Origin: an uncultured Bacteroidales bacterium
GTDB taxonomy: Bacteria; Bacteroidota; Bacteroidia; Bacteroidales; UBA932
Reading direction: 5' to 3'
Assembly (NCBI GenBank): GCA_944326335.1
Contig: CALVDM010000014.1
Coordinates: forward strand, 1-64,000
Length of the DNA: 64,000 nt
The translations under genes and the position numbers were made by a program. This document shows positions 37,893 to 46,561 of this stretch, in pieces. The stretch's first letter is position 1; each line of letters begins with the position of its first letter. The notes beneath the pieces are model-generated. The model saw only the letters and a list, made by a program, of their open reading frames with translations, ran no database searches and was not told the DNA's origin.

Positions 37893-40180
37893 AACGAAAT
37901 GTTTATTCCCATCAGGCCAGGGCATACATCACCGTCCGGACGGATGAGCTGGATTGTGATTGAATCTGTTGAGACGGCATCGCCGAATCTGACGGTGCGC
38001 ATGCTGGCGTGGTTTTCCCTGATGTGGGCGAGTTCCCGTCCGTCACTGCCGAGAATGCGGAACTCCCTGTAGCAGCACGGCATCACGGAATCGTAGTGTC
38101 CCATCTGGACGGACTCCATGGCATGGTCGGCATCCGTGTCAAAGAACAGGCTCACGGCACCGATTTTCTGCGGTACAGGCCATCTGAGGACAAGGGTCGG
38201 AGTGCTGTCCCCGGTCTGGGGGACCCATGCATTCGTCCCGATATACGGACGGTAGATGCTGTTGCGCAGATTGGCATGGCCGAAAGCATCTATCCCCGGG
38301 GTGAACTTCATGGCGATGTTACCCTTTTCGGGGCGGCGTTTAGGACACCAGAACTCGAACGGTTCGACACCTATGCCTTCCGGCGGGGTCTGTCTCCCGA
38401 AATTGGAGACAGCCGGGTTGATGTGGTTGTACACCGCCATGAGTCCGGTCACGAGCCTCCGGGAAAGAGGGAGCTTCACGTGAGGGTTCGCCATGAAGCA
38501 GACGAACACATAGCGCGGCGAGCTGTAAGCGGTGCCGAAACGGAGGTTTATCTCATTCACGCCCCTGGTCAGGCGGACGGTACATGACTCATCCGTCCTG
38601 TCCGGAGTGTAGTTCTCCTTCCTGATGGAGCTGCGGAGCTCGACAAGGAGTTCTGTGTCCTCGTCAGCCTCCACGGTCATGGAAATCGAAGGCACTTTCC
38701 CGCTCACAGGGATAAGCTCTGCCGCAGGATAGTCGAGCCTGAACCATGACCCGTCATGCGGCAGGCTTTCGAGCACAAGCTCCGACGAGACTTCCATGGA
38801 TGCGTCATCGGCGAGATTCCCTTCCGGCTCTGTCACGAGCCCCGGGATGAAATTGCCGTTGCGCACAAGCCGCTGCTGGAGCATTTTTATCCTGTCTTCG
38901 GACGCCAGGTCCGCCGGTCTCCAGCCGTGGCTTGCACAAAGGGCTGCGGCCCTTCCTGTCACTTCACCTCCGAGGGCCGCGGTACACATCACCCTGGTGG
39001 AGCCGTTGGCTACATGGCTCGTGGAGATGATGCGGCCTCCGATGAACAGGTTGTCGAGGTCCGGTGTGACATAGCAGCGGTAAGGAATCTGATAGACACC
39101 TTTGCTGTGCCACTGGTTGCAGGCCTTGCCCGGGGCATACACCCCGTCCGAAGGATGGAGGTCTATCGCCCATCCCCCGTAGGCTACGGCATCGTAGTGG
39201 TGCCTCTGCTCTATGATATCCTGCTGTGTTATCGTGTAGAGCCCCTTGAATCTGCGGCTTTCACGCTTCCCGGGGAAGAGTCCGGCCCATTCGAGGGTGT
39301 ATGTCTCCATCTCGGGATATCTGCCCGAATTCTTTATGTAGTCCCACACGCCGTAGACGACCTTCCAGAGTTCGTATTTTATCTCCTCGGTGTCCGTAAC
39401 CGTGTCGAACCGCCCTCCGTATTCCAGCCACCAGTATTTGCATCCCTGTTGGCCCGGACAGAAATAGTTGGGGTCCGCGAGTTTCGTGATGACATCCCCT
39501 GCGTCCTTGAGAGCGAAATCAGGGGCGGTGTAGCGGACCGGATTCCCCGTGTCCCGGATATAGAAAAGGATGCTGTGCCCGAGCAGTTCCCCGTATTTCA
39601 CCGGGTCGGGCGCGAAGAGCTCCGAGTATTCGTCCCTGTCTTCCGCCCCCATCCTGTACGATGCGCCGGAAAGATAGGCAAGGGTGCCGTCTCCGGTGCA
39701 GTCCGCAAAGAGTTTTCCGGAGATATGGTATTCGGTGCCGTTCTGCGGGTTTATCGCCACAATGCCGGAGAGCGTCCTGTCGTCTTTCTTCAGGACCTCG
39801 TGCATGGTCGTGTTGAGCAGAAGAGTTATGTTCTTCTCTGCCAGGACCTTGTCTATGAGCACCATGTCGAACAGGACCGGGTTGCCTTCCTTGTTGCGCC
39901 AGGTGTTCTCGACAAGGATTTCGTCTATGATGCCGCCTTCCCTGGACCAGCGGTTGTTGTTTCCCATGTGGGAGGTCGCTCCGAGTGCCCAGAGCCGGAC
40001 TTCGCTCGAAGCGTTTCCGCCGAGGACGGGGCGGTCCTGGACCAGGACCACCGTGAGTCCCTCACGGGCTGCAGCGATTGCGCTGCAGAGCCCCGTCAGG
40101 CCGCCTCCGACCACGACATAATCTGCCTCCAGTGTGACCTCCTTGAAGCCACGCTTTCCTTCAAAATTGCTTATAATCAT
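37889..40180 (-). CDS. FAD-dependent oxidoreductase (FAD_oxidored family) with C-terminal beta-sandwich
   Basis: A 763-residue flavoprotein. The dinucleotide-binding motif VVVGGGLTGLCSAIAAAREG lies near residues 22-41 and is followed by the family block GGNASSEVRLWALGA. The flavin domain runs to about 430; residues ~450-763 form one or two beta-sandwich domains, the last like a galactose-binding fold (YREFRILGSDGRELAHI). There is no signal peptide, so it should be cytoplasmic. Members are common in plant-glycan PULs, with few characterised substrates. Coupling to the symporter gene by a four-base overlap suggests it oxidises what that symporter brings in. Confidence 0.85.
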   Translation of the reverse strand: MIISNFEGKRGFKEVTLEADYVVVGGGLTGLCSAIAAAREGLTVVLVQDRPVLGGNASSEVRLWALGATSHMGNNNRWSREGGIIDEILVENTWRNKEGNPVLFDMVLIDKVLAEKNITLLLNTTMHEVLKKDDRTLSGIVAINPQNGTEYHISGKLFADCTGDGTLAYLSGASYRMGAEDRDEYSELFAPDPVKYGELLGHSILFYIRDTGNPVRYTAPDFALKDAGDVITKLADPNYFCPGQQGCKYWWLEYGGRFDTVTDTEEIKYELWKVVYGVWDYIKNSGRYPEMETYTLEWAGLFPGKRESRRFKGLYTITQQDIIEQRHHYDAVAYGGWAIDLHPSDGVYAPGKACNQWHSKGVYQIPYRCYVTPDLDNLFIGGRIISTSHVANGSTRVMCTAALGGEVTGRAAALCASHGWRPADLASEDRIKMLQQRLVRNGNFIPGLVTEPEGNLADDASMEVSSELVLESLPHDGSWFRLDYPAAELIPVSGKVPSISMTVEADEDTELLVELRSSIRKENYTPDRTDESCTVRLTRGVNEINLRFGTAYSSPRYVFVCFMANPHVKLPLSRRLVTGLMAVYNHINPAVSNFGRQTPPEGIGVEPFEFWCPKRRPEKGNIAMKFTPGIDAFGHANLRNSIYRPYIGTNAWVPQTGDSTPTLVLRWPVPQKIGAVSLFFDTDADHAMESVQMGHYDSVMPCCYREFRILGSDGRELAHIRENHASMRTVRFGDAVSTDSITIQLIRPDGDVCPGLMGINISL

Positions 40181-40215
40181 GTTATGACGTCTGTCCGACT
40201 AATTGATTTGCCATG

Positions 40216-42207
40216 TCAGTCAAGGGAAACAGTCTCGAGAGGTGTATCCCTTATGCACCGGACGGCATAGCCTCTTGCCCGCGCAACCGAACCTGTCGAG
40301 AACTGGTTGCTTTTGGCAACAATATGGATTCTGCGAGCCTGCGCATGGTTCTCCGCGAGGCTAGGGGTATTCACCCAGAAACCGGCTTCATTGGACAACC
40401 CTGCAGCAGTGGCATTGCTCGATATTCTGCTCTCATTGGTCACTCCGGACACAGGAATGTGCAGTTCACTTGAGAACATCAGGTCCACAAGGCCGTCAAC
40501 TACGACATTTGACATGGTATTCGTCACGTCGATTCCGAGAATCTCGCTGAACAGAAGATACATTTCTTCAGCTGAAGGTAACCTGTAACCTTCAGGACAT
40601 GGATTGTTCCCCTGTGCAGGGTCATCAAGAGGTGCAGCGTACGCAGCATACGAATTACCGCTTACAGTTCCTCCCCAGAGTCCGTCGTCATCGCTTGCGG
40701 CATCCGCAGCCCAGTCCCCGGATTCTACTTTAAGGAAGTTGGCGGTGCCGGCATTGCTTCTGTCATCCGCCAGATAACTGCGAGACAAATCCATGTTGGA
40801 ATGCGAGCCACGGCTTGAAGACCCCCACACAATCTGCTCGTGCCCGTCGGCCTTCCTTGACCATTGGAAATGAGAGCCGTAAGCCTCTGCATCATCCGCA
40901 GACTGCGCCACCCTCGACGCTCCGAGGTTCCTGTCAAGCCATGTCTGGACCACCTGCGCCCCGTCTGCATCCGTCACTGTCACATTCACAGGAAGGTAGC
41001 ACTTGTCGTAGTATGAGTCGCCGTTGCCGTAGTTGCGGTCCTTCACGCCGTTCACCCTGACAGTGCATGTGGCCGTGGAAGCGTCCGGGTCGTTTGCCGT
41101 TGCAGTCACCGTGGCCACACCATGCCCTACCGGAGTGAGCGAACCGTTGTCGTCCACACGCACGACATAGCTGTCGGAAGTGCTCCATGAAAGCATGGTG
41201 GCGCCTTCCGGCATGTTCACAGCCTCGAGAGTGACCTGTGCCGGCTCAGGGTCCGAGAAGAAGTCGTACTCCACGGAAGTGCTGCTGAGGGCGAATGCCC
41301 CGCCGTCATCCGTGAGGTCGAGCACTTCCGTCCAGTTGCGGACCCCTGCCTCGAATTTCTTTGTTATTGTCTTGGAAAAATTGTATGTACGGCCGTCTGC
41401 CACTACAGATACGGTGAAAGATTCGGCAGACAATTCGAAAGGAGCGACCGTGACATAGAAACTTGCGGTCTGGCCTGAAGCGAGGACCGCACCCTCGACA
41501 TCAAGGGAAGCGGAAGCGGACACATTGTCGCCTGCCTTCAATTCCCCGGTCCCGGGATTTATGAAGAACTCTCCCGTGAGATTGCGGGAAGCTCCGTTGG
41601 AAACAGTTATTTCAGTTACATCCGCATCATGGCCTGTGCTGTTCCTGACAAGCACTTCGATAAGCGATGACGCATGATGCATGTCCATGGATACTGTAGC
41701 ACCCCCCCCCGTCGATATTTCGGAATATCCGTAAAGAGGAGCGTCGATATGCGCTGCAGCCTCTTCTCCGGTTCCGTTCTGGACCTGAGAGCCGTCTGCT
41801 GCCGAGCCGATGATTACCGGTGCGTCGGTGAAACCGTCCCCGTCAAGTGCAGTGATGGAAGAGGAGTACGGATATATTGCATGCACGGACGCGGCTGTTG
41901 CCGTGAGGACATAGCCGTCCGCAGCGGAGAAGCGGCCTTCTCCCTGTGCAGCCCTGTCAAGCCTGTGTGCGGACCAGTCCCCGCTGTCGTAAACCAGTGC
42001 CGCTATCCTGTCATCGGAGTCCCAGGCCACTTCTCCCGGAGGAGTGAAAGTTGTCCTGGACGAAGGCAGCTGCCCGTCTTCCCTGCCGTCTATTCTCGCA
42101 TCTATGCCGAACACCTCGGAAGACACCTGTCCGCCGTCTTCCGGTTCCGCTGTCTGACACCCTGTCATGGCTATCGCCAGAGCAAGGAATAATCCTGTCC
42201 TTTTCAT
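40216..42207 (-). CDS. Fimbrillin-like/FISUMP surface lipoprotein
   Basis: A lipoprotein of 663 residues (MTGC lipobox, C17) with three parts: an N-terminal fimbrillin (Mfa-like) region (VAWDSDDRIAALVYDSG), an Ig-like BIG2 repeat (LSWSTSDSYVVRVDDNGSLTPVGHGVATVTATA), and a C-terminal Fibrobacter succinogenes major paralogous domain (TWLDRNLGASRVA, NPCPEGYRLPSAEEM). The start at 42207 gives the signal peptide directly; upstream frame to 42306 is discarded. A nine-G tract on the coding strand (41710-41702) lies in codons for Thr-Gly-Gly-Gly and may slip. It is the first gene of the PUL operon, 35 bases before the FAD gene. Ligand unknown. Confidence 0.82.
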   Translation of the reverse strand: MKRTGLFLALAIAMTGCQTAEPEDGGQVSSEVFGIDARIDGREDGQLPSSRTTFTPPGEVAWDSDDRIAALVYDSGDWSAHRLDRAAQGEGRFSAADGYVLTATAASVHAIYPYSSSITALDGDGFTDAPVIIGSAADGSQVQNGTGEEAAAHIDAPLYGYSEISTGGGATVSMDMHHASSLIEVLVRNSTGHDADVTEITVSNGASRNLTGEFFINPGTGELKAGDNVSASASLDVEGAVLASGQTASFYVTVAPFELSAESFTVSVVADGRTYNFSKTITKKFEAGVRNWTEVLDLTDDGGAFALSSTSVEYDFFSDPEPAQVTLEAVNMPEGATMLSWSTSDSYVVRVDDNGSLTPVGHGVATVTATANDPDASTATCTVRVNGVKDRNYGNGDSYYDKCYLPVNVTVTDADGAQVVQTWLDRNLGASRVAQSADDAEAYGSHFQWSRKADGHEQIVWGSSSRGSHSNMDLSRSYLADDRSNAGTANFLKVESGDWAADAASDDDGLWGGTVSGNSYAAYAAPLDDPAQGNNPCPEGYRLPSAEEMYLLFSEILGIDVTNTMSNVVVDGLVDLMFSSELHIPVSGVTNESRISSNATAAGLSNEAGFWVNTPSLAENHAQARRIHIVAKSNQFSTGSVARARGYAVRCIRDTPLETVSLD
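41702..41710 (-). repeat. G9 homopolymer inside the fimbrillin-like gene
   Basis: Nine consecutive C on the plus strand, i.e. G9 on the coding strand, about 165 codons into the gene. A one-base slip would truncate the protein. It is the longest G/C homopolymer I saw in the window. Confidence 0.85.
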
Positions 42208-42438
42208 TTCTTCTCCTACTTTAAATCTGGGAACCGTCCTGATAGCCGTCGATTCCGAAATCGCCGTCCATCCCGTCATAAGTCGTGCTTGCAAAACCAC
42301 GTTCAACGGAAATGCAGGTTTCTGAAATCACCGGAGCGATATACCCCCCGGCAATGATTTGATGCAAAGTTTCCATAAGACAATACAGTTATTAGTTTTC
42401 AGGTACTTGACCCGCCATTCCTGGCGGGACGACTGTTA

Positions 42439-42446
42439 CAAATCTA
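42439..42446 (-). promoter_or_regulatory. Candidate PUL promoter -7 box
   Basis: Reverse-strand TAGATTTG (TAnnTTTG) would start the PUL transcript about 225 nt before the fimbrillin-like ATG. The leader holds a 7-bp hairpin (42411-42417 with 42422-42428). No other -7 match is seen in the small gaps down to the clan GH-A gene. Confidence 0.45.
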
Positions 42447-42499
42447 ACCATATTGACGTGTATGTATTTCCGGCACCGGAAATAATTTTCCAAATCGGG

Positions 42500-42538
42500 T
42501 TTTGGGAACGGTTGAATTTTCTGCAACCGTTCCCAAAA
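42500..42538. repeat. 15-bp perfect inverted repeat downstream of lacI
   Basis: TTTTGGGAACGGTTG (42500-42514) and its exact complement (42524-42538) flank a nine-base loop. It lies 12 bases after the lacI stop and about 55 bases upstream of the PUL -7 box. There is no clear T-run after the stem on either strand, so an operator or transcript-stabilising hairpin is as likely as a terminator. The remaining sequence from 42208 to 42550 holds the promoter and leader above. Confidence 0.75.
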
Positions 42539-42550
42539 TACTTGTATCAT

Positions 42551-43597
42551 TCAGATATTTAACGCATCAGGGTCAGACGAGCCGCGTATGTTGAGAGTCG
42601 CATTGAGTACCGCCTTGACACTTTCACTGCCGGGAGTCTCTATCTTGCGGAGCAGCAGAGCGGCAGCGGTCTTGCCTATTTCCTCGAGAGGCTGCGCCAC
42701 GGAAGACAGGGCCGGCACAGTCACCAATGCCGACTGAGACTCTGAAAATCCCATCACCGACACCTGCTGCGGGATGCGGATGCCTCGTCTGAGCATTGCC
42801 TGCATCGCACCTATGGCAAGATGGTCGTTGAAGCAGAACAGCGCGTCCGGAAGCACTCCCCTGTCGAGCATCGCCGACATCAGGCGGCAGCCCTCGTCCC
42901 TTGTTATGTCTGCGGCCCTCACCGCCATCTCGGGGGACATTGTCAGATGATGCTTGACCAGTGCGTCTTCATAGCCCCGGTTCCTTCCCGCGGACAGCCC
43001 GATGCCCTCGGGGCCCATGATGTGCATTATTGAAGGGTTGTCCTGGCCGAGCTTCCGCCGCATATAAATAAGGTGTTCAGTGGCGAAGAAAGACCATTTG
43101 TAGTCGTCGATTGTCACGCTCGACGCATCCACGCTCCTGTCCGAACGGTTGAAGAACACTATCGGAGTGCCCTTTGCCAGGAGCTCGTTGTAATAGTCGG
43201 TATTCGCCCCCTTCGATGTCACGGATATCAGTATCCCCTCCACCATGCTGTCCTCGAGAAGCCGCAGATTCCTGCGCTCCGTCTCTGGGGAATTGTCGCA
43301 CTGGGTTATCAGCACCCTGAAGCGTTCCTTCTCGAAGAAATTCTGAATCTGGATTATTATCCTCGGGAAGAACGAATTGATGAATTCGGGCACCACCACG
43401 CCGATAATGCGGGAGCGGCTCTTGGTCAGGTTCCTTGCCATGTAGTTCGGCTTGTAGCGCATCCTCGAAGCCATCTCCTGCACGGCCTTGCGCGTAGACT
43501 CCTTCACAGACGGATGGCCTGCAAGCGCTCTCGAGACAGTGGACTTGGATATGCCGAGTTCTCTGGCAATGTCGATTATCGTAGGATTATGTACCAT
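42551..43597 (-). CDS. LacI-family transcriptional regulator
   Basis: A 348-residue LacI/GalR regulator: N-terminal helix-turn-helix TIIDIARELGISKSTVSRAL (6-25) and a periplasmic-binding-like effector domain. The effector is unknown but should be a sugar or sugar acid. It lies immediately upstream of the PUL on the same strand and 23 bases after the MBL hydrolase gene, so it may be read from the TPR-MBL transcript. No hybrid two-component or SusR-like regulator is near the PUL, making this the obvious candidate controller. Confidence 0.93.
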   Translation of the reverse strand: MVHNPTIIDIARELGISKSTVSRALAGHPSVKESTRKAVQEMASRMRYKPNYMARNLTKSRSRIIGVVVPEFINSFFPRIIIQIQNFFEKERFRVLITQCDNSPETERRNLRLLEDSMVEGILISVTSKGANTDYYNELLAKGTPIVFFNRSDRSVDASSVTIDDYKWSFFATEHLIYMRRKLGQDNPSIMHIMGPEGIGLSAGRNRGYEDALVKHHLTMSPEMAVRAADITRDEGCRLMSAMLDRGVLPDALFCFNDHLAIGAMQAMLRRGIRIPQQVSVMGFSESQSALVTVPALSSVAQPLEEIGKTAAALLLRKIETPGSESVKAVLNATLNIRGSSDPDALNI

Positions 43598-43620
43598 GGC
43601 TTTTCATGCTGTCAAGACAG

Positions 43621-44415
43621 TCACAGGAAGAACACGGGTGACGGATATCTGCGCGGCAGACATCTCAGGTGTATGCTTCCCTTCTCCACACCTGCTTCGG
43701 AAAGGGCCCGGGATGATGCCTCGTATGCCTTTTCGGGAGTGTTGTTGTTCTCGCTGAGATGACAGAGGAAAATGTTCCTCAATCCCGGATGGACCACCCG
43801 CTTCAGAGCCGAGGCGCACTCGTCGTTGCTGAGATGGCCGCATCCCTGCACTATCCTCATCTTCAGCTCGTAAGGATAGGAACCGGACATGAGCATGTCC
43901 ATGTCGTAATTCGATTCTATGACGAGGGTGTCCGCCTTCGAGGCATATTCCGCAGCCTCGTCCGTCATCCTGCCGATGTCCGTCATGATCACGAACCTGT
44001 GCCCTGCTGTCTCTATAGAATATCCGACTGTCTGGGTGGCGTCATGAGGCACCTCGAAACACCTCACGGACATTCCGGGCAGTTCCAGCGTCCCGTCGTC
44101 CGGAATATATTCCGCATAGCCGGCAGTCGAGGAAGCCGTGACAGGATGGCGGGCAAGGGCTTTCCCTACAGTCCCGGTCATGTATGCCGGCATGTGCAGC
44201 CTCTTGCAGAAGGAGCCGAGGAAGCGGATATGGTCGAGATGGTCGTGCGTCACAAGAACCCCGTTCACGGTGCCCATGTCGATTCCGTTCTCCGGGAAAA
44301 CCTTCTTCACCCGGCGCAGGCTCACCCCCGCGTCTATGATTATCCCGTGCTCATCTGTCCCGAGATAGTAGCAGTTGCCGCAGCTTCCGCTCGACAGGCT
44401 GAAGAACCTCAGCAT
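43621..44415 (-). CDS. Metallo-beta-lactamase-fold hydrolase (YycJ/WalJ-like)
   Basis: A 264-residue MBL-fold protein with THDHLDH at about residues 56-62 and further metal ligands (VPHDA, MTDIG, HLS). The N-terminal FFSLSSGSCGNCYYLG is typical of the YycJ group, thought to act on nucleic acid as an exonuclease or phosphodiesterase. It is cytoplasmic. The gene begins 19 bases after the TPR gene and is probably cotranscribed with it. Confidence 0.9.
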   Translation of the reverse strand: MLRFFSLSSGSCGNCYYLGTDEHGIIIDAGVSLRRVKKVFPENGIDMGTVNGVLVTHDHLDHIRFLGSFCKRLHMPAYMTGTVGKALARHPVTASSTAGYAEYIPDDGTLELPGMSVRCFEVPHDATQTVGYSIETAGHRFVIMTDIGRMTDEAAEYASKADTLVIESNYDMDMLMSGSYPYELKMRIVQGCGHLSNDECASALKRVVHPGLRNIFLCHLSENNNTPEKAYEASSRALSEAGVEKGSIHLRCLPRRYPSPVFFL

Positions 44416-44434
44416 TTCACAGCCTCCTCCATCG

Positions 44435-46450
44435 TCAGTTGTCCTCCTCGCAATATTTGTTTATGACGCTGTATGCCTCCTCCACACCGAGTTCTCCGGC
44501 ACGCGACAAGTCTATGCAGCCCTTTTCCCTGTCTTTAAGGTATATAAGCACAAGCCCCCTGTTGAAATAGGCGTCGCCCATATATGGATACAGTTCTATG
44601 GCTTTCGTGTAGCTTTCTATCGAATTTATATGGTCGGACGACAGGCAGTACAGGTTTCCGAGATTGAAATGGAAGTACGGGATGTCCGGGACTATGGCTG
44701 CCGCATTCTTCATGTCGGCTATAGCCTCCGAATAGTCGTACTGGTGGGTTATCTGGTCCCTCACCCGCGCCCTCGTGTTGCCGGAATCATCCATGGTGAG
44801 CACCTGCACGTTGCTCTCTATGGATGATATGAATTCTATCATCCTTGCCCTGAGCACTGCCCTGTTCATGTAATAGAATGCCTTGTAATAGCCCTCCAGG
44901 CCAGTGGAGCCGGCGGTTTCTATGGCCTTGTCGTAATAGCTGAGGGCGGAATTGTACTGCTGGTCGCCGGTCTCGTACAATGCCCGGCAGAAGCTGTTGA
45001 CAGCCCCTCCGGACGCATCCCCGTAGAGTACCTCCTCCGCTGCCGACATCACCTTCCCGTCCACGGCCACGGTGTCCGCACTCGTCAGCACCATGTCCAC
45101 GGGAGCCTCGGAGACGAACCTGGAAATCAGCGGGTTCTCGTATCTCTTCTCGAGGGCATACTGCACGTCATCCCTGCTGTCCGAGATACAGAACCTGTAA
45201 AGAGGCCTCAGACGGACATCTATGTCCCTGTGCTGCAGCAGCTCGTCGTTGAAATCCTTCTGGGCGAACTCGGCGTCAAGTGCAAGCAGCGAATTGTATT
45301 TCCTCGTGGTGTCTGCCATGGAGACCTCTCCGGACGCGCTCTTGGCCCTGTATTCCCGCACCTTCTCTTGGGCGGTCTCGTAGTCCTGTCTGGAAGATGC
45401 GTACTCCCCGAGCATATTCTTCACGTAGGCTCTGTTCATGTAGGCCTTGGCGAAATCCGGATACAGTTCGATTGCCTTGTCATAGTCCTCGAGGGCATCC
45501 CTGTATCTGCCGAGTTCTATGAATATGGAAGCCCTGTTGAAGTAGGCCAGCACATTCTCCGGATTTATGTTCAGCACCCTGTCCATGTCGGAGAGAGCGG
45601 CCTCGAATTCACCGACCTGTGCATTTATCAGACCCCTGTTGTAAAGGGTGAGGGCATTTCCCGGCTCATCCCTCAGCACCCTGTTAAGGTCCGCCATGGC
45701 TCCGTTGTAGTCCTGCATCTCGTAGAGCAGTATGGCCCTGTTGAAATAGGCGAACGTGTTGGATGTGTCCAGGTCTATGGCCTTGTCGAGGTCGTCTATG
45801 GCCTTGCCGTATTCATGCTGTGAAGCATAGACGCGTCCCCTCCTGACATAGCCTTCGGGGTCGAACCTGTCCAGCTTTATAGCCTTGTTGTAGTCATCGA
45901 GGGCTTTGGTGGTGTCTTTCAGGAAAAGATAGCTCGCACCTCTGTTCAGATATGCCGAAGGGTCCTTCGGTTCCTTCCTTATGTACCTGTCGAAGTCCGA
46001 CACGGCCTTGTCGAACTGCTGGGACAGGAAATAGGTCACTCCCCTGCTGAAATAAAGTCCCGCGAAACCGGGCCGGAGCCTGATGGCCTGCTCGAAGTCT
46101 GCGAGTGCATCCTCGTATCTTCCGGAGCGGCTCAGGGTTATGGCCCTGTAATGGTAGCCGGAAGTGAACACGGGATTGAGCCTTATCGAGGTGTCGAAAT
46201 CACTGTATGCACCCCTGACATCACCGAGATTGTATTTTGCTATCCCCCTGAAGAAGAAGGTGAGATAGTTTGTGGAGTCTATGGATGCGAGGATGTTGAA
46301 ATTCTCTATGGCCGTGGAGTATTTCCCTTCGATGATGGCCTGCCTGCCCCTGAAGAAAAACACGTTGGTGTCGTACTGGGCAGACGCTTCTGTCACAAAT
46401 ATCGAAAATGACAGAATAACTATAGCCGCTATTTTCCTGAGAAGCTCCAC
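44435..46450 (-). CDS. Secreted tetratricopeptide-repeat protein
   Basis: A 671-residue protein with a signal peptide (cleavage near EASAQ, 24-25) and about nine consecutive TPR units from residue 28 to 360 (for example ALADFEQAIRLRPGFAGLYFSRG), a charged spacer (~365-470), and further TPRs in the last 200 residues. It probably acts as a periplasmic or membrane-associated scaffold; partners are unknown. A reverse-strand TATATTTG box at 46534-46527 gives a leader of about 70 nt. The MBL hydrolase gene follows 19 bases later. Confidence 0.9.
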   Translation of the reverse strand: MELLRKIAAIVILSFSIFVTEASAQYDTNVFFFRGRQAIIEGKYSTAIENFNILASIDSTNYLTFFFRGIAKYNLGDVRGAYSDFDTSIRLNPVFTSGYHYRAITLSRSGRYEDALADFEQAIRLRPGFAGLYFSRGVTYFLSQQFDKAVSDFDRYIRKEPKDPSAYLNRGASYLFLKDTTKALDDYNKAIKLDRFDPEGYVRRGRVYASQHEYGKAIDDLDKAIDLDTSNTFAYFNRAILLYEMQDYNGAMADLNRVLRDEPGNALTLYNRGLINAQVGEFEAALSDMDRVLNINPENVLAYFNRASIFIELGRYRDALEDYDKAIELYPDFAKAYMNRAYVKNMLGEYASSRQDYETAQEKVREYRAKSASGEVSMADTTRKYNSLLALDAEFAQKDFNDELLQHRDIDVRLRPLYRFCISDSRDDVQYALEKRYENPLISRFVSEAPVDMVLTSADTVAVDGKVMSAAEEVLYGDASGGAVNSFCRALYETGDQQYNSALSYYDKAIETAGSTGLEGYYKAFYYMNRAVLRARMIEFISSIESNVQVLTMDDSGNTRARVRDQITHQYDYSEAIADMKNAAAIVPDIPYFHFNLGNLYCLSSDHINSIESYTKAIELYPYMGDAYFNRGLVLIYLKDREKGCIDLSRAGELGVEEAYSVINKYCEEDN

Positions 46451-46495
46451 CTTAAAATTTTTCCCGTCCGATGCCGCAAGCTGGCCGAAATTTTA

Positions 46496-46534
46496 TAATT
46501 TTGACCGCCCGGAAAAAGACAGAAGGCAAATATA
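46496..46534. promoter_or_regulatory. Face-to-face promoters for the TPR and M28 genes
   Basis: A plus-strand TAATTTTG at 46496-46503 drives the M28 gene, and a minus-strand TATATTTG at 46534-46527 drives the TPR gene. Each promoter fires toward the other's -7 box, so the two transcripts should overlap by about ten bases at their 5' ends and compete for polymerase. Confidence 0.5.
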
Positions 46535-46561
46535 ATCATTTATCGTGCCCGGAAACAAAAA

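Noticed and set aside
38756-40270. A 504-codon plus-strand frame
   Set aside because: Antisense to the FAD oxidoreductase, with no recognisable domain.
41701-41711. Poly-C run as an assembly error splitting the gene
   Set aside because: The frame is intact through the tract and both sides belong to the same domain architecture.
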